A DNA stretch of 64,000 nt from Deltaproteobacteria bacterium HGW-Deltaproteobacteria-13 (GTDB lineage: Bacteria; Desulfobacterota; Syntrophia; Syntrophales; Smithellaceae). Positions 62,799 through 64,000 of this stretch are shown here, one piece after another. Every line of letters starts with the position of its first letter. Positions within the stretch are counted from its first letter, which is position 1. Where the stretch lies: assembly GCA_002840555.1 (NCBI GenBank), contig PHBJ01000010.1:82253-146252 (forward strand), written 5' to 3'. The notes below the pieces were generated by a model. That model was not told the origin of the DNA and ran no database searches. It saw only the letters and a program-made list of their open reading frames with translations. The translations under genes and the position numbers were made by a program.

Positions 62799-63707
62799 AT
62801 GAATATCTTCATGACAGGCGGTACGGGATTCGTCGGAACATTTCTGGCAAAAAAATTAATTTCTGAAGGTCATAAAGTTACAATTCTTACCTCTTCCCCG
62901 GCCGAGAGCGTTCTAAAGTTAACCGGCCTCACTTATCTGAATGGTAACCCGACAGTTAAGGGAAAATGGCAAGACGCTGTCAAAGATCATGATGTCATCA
63001 TTAATCTGGCGGGAGCTTCCATCTTCAGCCGCTGGACACCCGAGCAAAAAGAAATACTGTTGTCAAGCCGCATCGATACAACGCGTAATCTGGTTTCGGC
63101 TTTGCCTGACAACTCCAGGCATATAACTTTTTTCAGCACGTCGGCGGTGGGCTATTACGGATTTCATGATGATGAAGAACTGACCGAAACCATGCCCGCA
63201 GGCAATGACTTTCTGGCCCGACTGGCTGATGACTGGGAGCAGGAAGCCCTGCGCGCCGGGGGAAAAGGCGCACGGGTTGTCATTACCAGATTCGGCATTG
63301 TGCTTGGAAAAAATGGCGGCGCACTCGGTCAAATGATTCCTTTGTTTAAGCTTTTCCTTGGAGGCTCTTTGGGAAACGGGAAACAGTGGTTTTCCTGGGT
63401 ACACATGCACGACTTGGCCGAAGCATTTAGCTTTTTGCTAAAACATACGGAAATAAGCGGTGCGGTAAATCTTTGTTCTCCCCGTCCGGTGCGCAATGCT
63501 GACTTGGGAAAAGCCATCGGCCGGGTTTTACATCGCCCGTCTTTCCTGCCGGCGCCGGGATTTATGATTAAATTGATGCTTGGAGAATTTGGTTCAGTCC
63601 TGCTGGAAGGTCAGCGAGTAATTCCCCGCCGTCTCCTTGATGCCGGTTTTAAATTTCAATATCCGGATATTGAAAACGCGTTAAGAAATATTCTGACGGA
63701 TCAGTAA
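62799..63707 (+). CDS. TIGR01777-family NAD(P)-dependent epimerase
   Basis: 302 aa Rossmann fold: GGTGFVG (7-13), the SSRIDTTRNLVSAL segment, FFSTSAVGYYG near 112, ARVVITRFGIVLGKNGGALG, then FSWVHMHDLAEAF and the C-terminal LLDAGFKFQYPDIENAL, all family hallmarks (YfcH type). The reaction is not established. AAGGAGG precedes the ATG. Confidence 0.95.
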   Translation: MNIFMTGGTGFVGTFLAKKLISEGHKVTILTSSPAESVLKLTGLTYLNGNPTVKGKWQDAVKDHDVIINLAGASIFSRWTPEQKEILLSSRIDTTRNLVSALPDNSRHITFFSTSAVGYYGFHDDEELTETMPAGNDFLARLADDWEQEALRAGGKGARVVITRFGIVLGKNGGALGQMIPLFKLFLGGSLGNGKQWFSWVHMHDLAEAFSFLLKHTEISGAVNLCSPRPVRNADLGKAIGRVLHRPSFLPAPGFMIKLMLGEFGSVLLEGQRVIPRRLLDAGFKFQYPDIENALRNILTDQ

Positions 63708-63726
63708 GATTATTTTTGATAAAAAA

Positions 63727-63755
63727 GAGGCCCGGAGTTCTTTGCTCCGGGCCTC
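63727..63755. terminator. Strong bidirectional rho-independent terminator
   Basis: GAGGCCCGGAG (63727-63737) pairs perfectly with CTCCGGGCCTC (63745-63755) around a seven-base loop. An A-tract precedes and a T-rich stretch (AAAAATTTT) follows. It separates the epimerase gene from the convergent formate dehydrogenase gene. Confidence 0.92.
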
Positions 63756-63794
63756 TGCAAAAATTTTAAATACTATTTTTAGCTGATCGTTGCC

Positions 63795-64000
63795 TTACTT
63801 CTTTATAACCAGCGTTCCTTCATGTTCCATCTCTTTGTACCATTTCGGATGAAGCATTCTTAACACAGGTTTCTCCATGTAGCCGGTAAGCATCGCCTGA
63901 ACACTTCCGGGATTACCAACAGTGCCCAGATACAAATGGACAAAGAAGAAAGCGAAGATAACCACAAAGCCCAATGCGTGCAAGGTATACATCCAATCCA
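63795..64000 (-). CDS. Formate dehydrogenase gamma subunit (cytochrome b556), C-terminal part
   Basis: The last 68 codons of a gene that continues past the window end: WMYTLHALGFVVIFAFFFVHLYLGTVGNP carries the second haem His in FVHLYL, followed by SVQAMLTGYM and HPKWYKEM, typical of the FdnI/FdoI cytochrome b family. The part visible begins inside the last membrane helix. This subunit carries electrons from formate oxidation to the quinone pool, consistent with an anaerobic formate-using lifestyle. Confidence 0.82.
   Translation of the reverse strand, partial: DWMYTLHALGFVVIFAFFFVHLYLGTVGNPGSVQAMLTGYMEKPVLRMLHPKWYKEMEHEGTLVIKK

Noticed and set aside
1..64000. tRNA, rRNA and CRISPR arrays
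   Set aside because: Looked for the T-arm signature, conserved rRNA segments and regularly spaced direct repeats; none seen by eye. A tRNAscan or CRISPR search would settle this.

Overview
The window looks like a chromosomal segment of a strictly anaerobic deltaproteobacterium (Desulfobacterota), most likely of the Syntrophus/Smithella type. No rRNA or other phylogenetic marker is present, so this rests on gene content. That content includes two radical dehydratases of the 4-hydroxybutyryl-CoA dehydratase family, an ADP-forming acyl-CoA synthetase, a large acyl-CoA transferase, an enoyl-CoA hydratase-like protein, flavin ene-reductases, a sigma-54 activator with PAS domains, and the end of a formate dehydrogenase cytochrome b. 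I see no tRNA, rRNA, CRISPR array, phage or complete insertion sequence.

Layout. 1-5.6 kb: housekeeping genes (OmpA-like lipoprotein, YhbY, HypA, thioredoxin reductase, Lgt, TerC, an rRNA/tRNA methyltransferase, CutA). 5.6-5.8 kb: a MITE-like inverted-repeat element. 5.9-10.2 kb: four surface-polysaccharide glycosyltransferases. 10.4-14.3 kb: a compact minus-strand redox operon (LigB-type dioxygenase, pirin, CxxS thioredoxin, FMN reductase, old-yellow-enzyme). 15-15.5 kb: a higBA toxin-antitoxin pair with an apparently leaderless toxin mRNA. 15.7-19.5 kb: transketolase and phosphoglucose isomerase. 19.6-21.9 kb: nitroreductase, site-2 protease and a flippase-like membrane protein. 22-27.1 kb: a TetR-controlled MacAB-TolC-type efflux operon. 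27.3-30 kb: a MarR regulator and ADP-forming acyl-CoA synthetase, with the same 12-bp operator in inverted orientation before each. 30-38 kb: mixed metabolism (CoA transferase, UDP-galactopyranose mutase, PabB, nitronate monooxygenase-like and enoyl-CoA hydratase-like proteins).

38.5-51.7 kb is the acyl-CoA/dehydratase section. It contains two tandem 31-aa membrane microproteins absent from ordinary ORF calls, a bona fide abfD-like gene, two secreted hydrolases downstream of a sigma-54 promoter and beside a sigma-54 activator, and a TetR-led operon with a second abfD paralogue whose active site is altered, an SDR and an isochorismatase-like hydrolase.

51.8-57.2 kb is, in my view, the most interesting part. 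A radical SAM protein faces a translationally coupled pair: a sugar-transfer-type ATP-grasp ligase and a protein strongly resembling archaeal cysteate synthase. An M20 peptidase follows. No coenzyme M genes accompany them, so this may be a route to an undescribed cysteate-containing product.

57.4-59.8 kb contains small minus-strand genes; two of them (a Cys-rich secreted peptide and a DUF1161 protein) are separated by three related imperfect palindromes that resemble integron attC sites, without an integrase in view. 60-64 kb: a repeat cluster, an NCS2-type permease, a lipocalin, a flavin-binding protein, an epimerase and the truncated formate dehydrogenase subunit.
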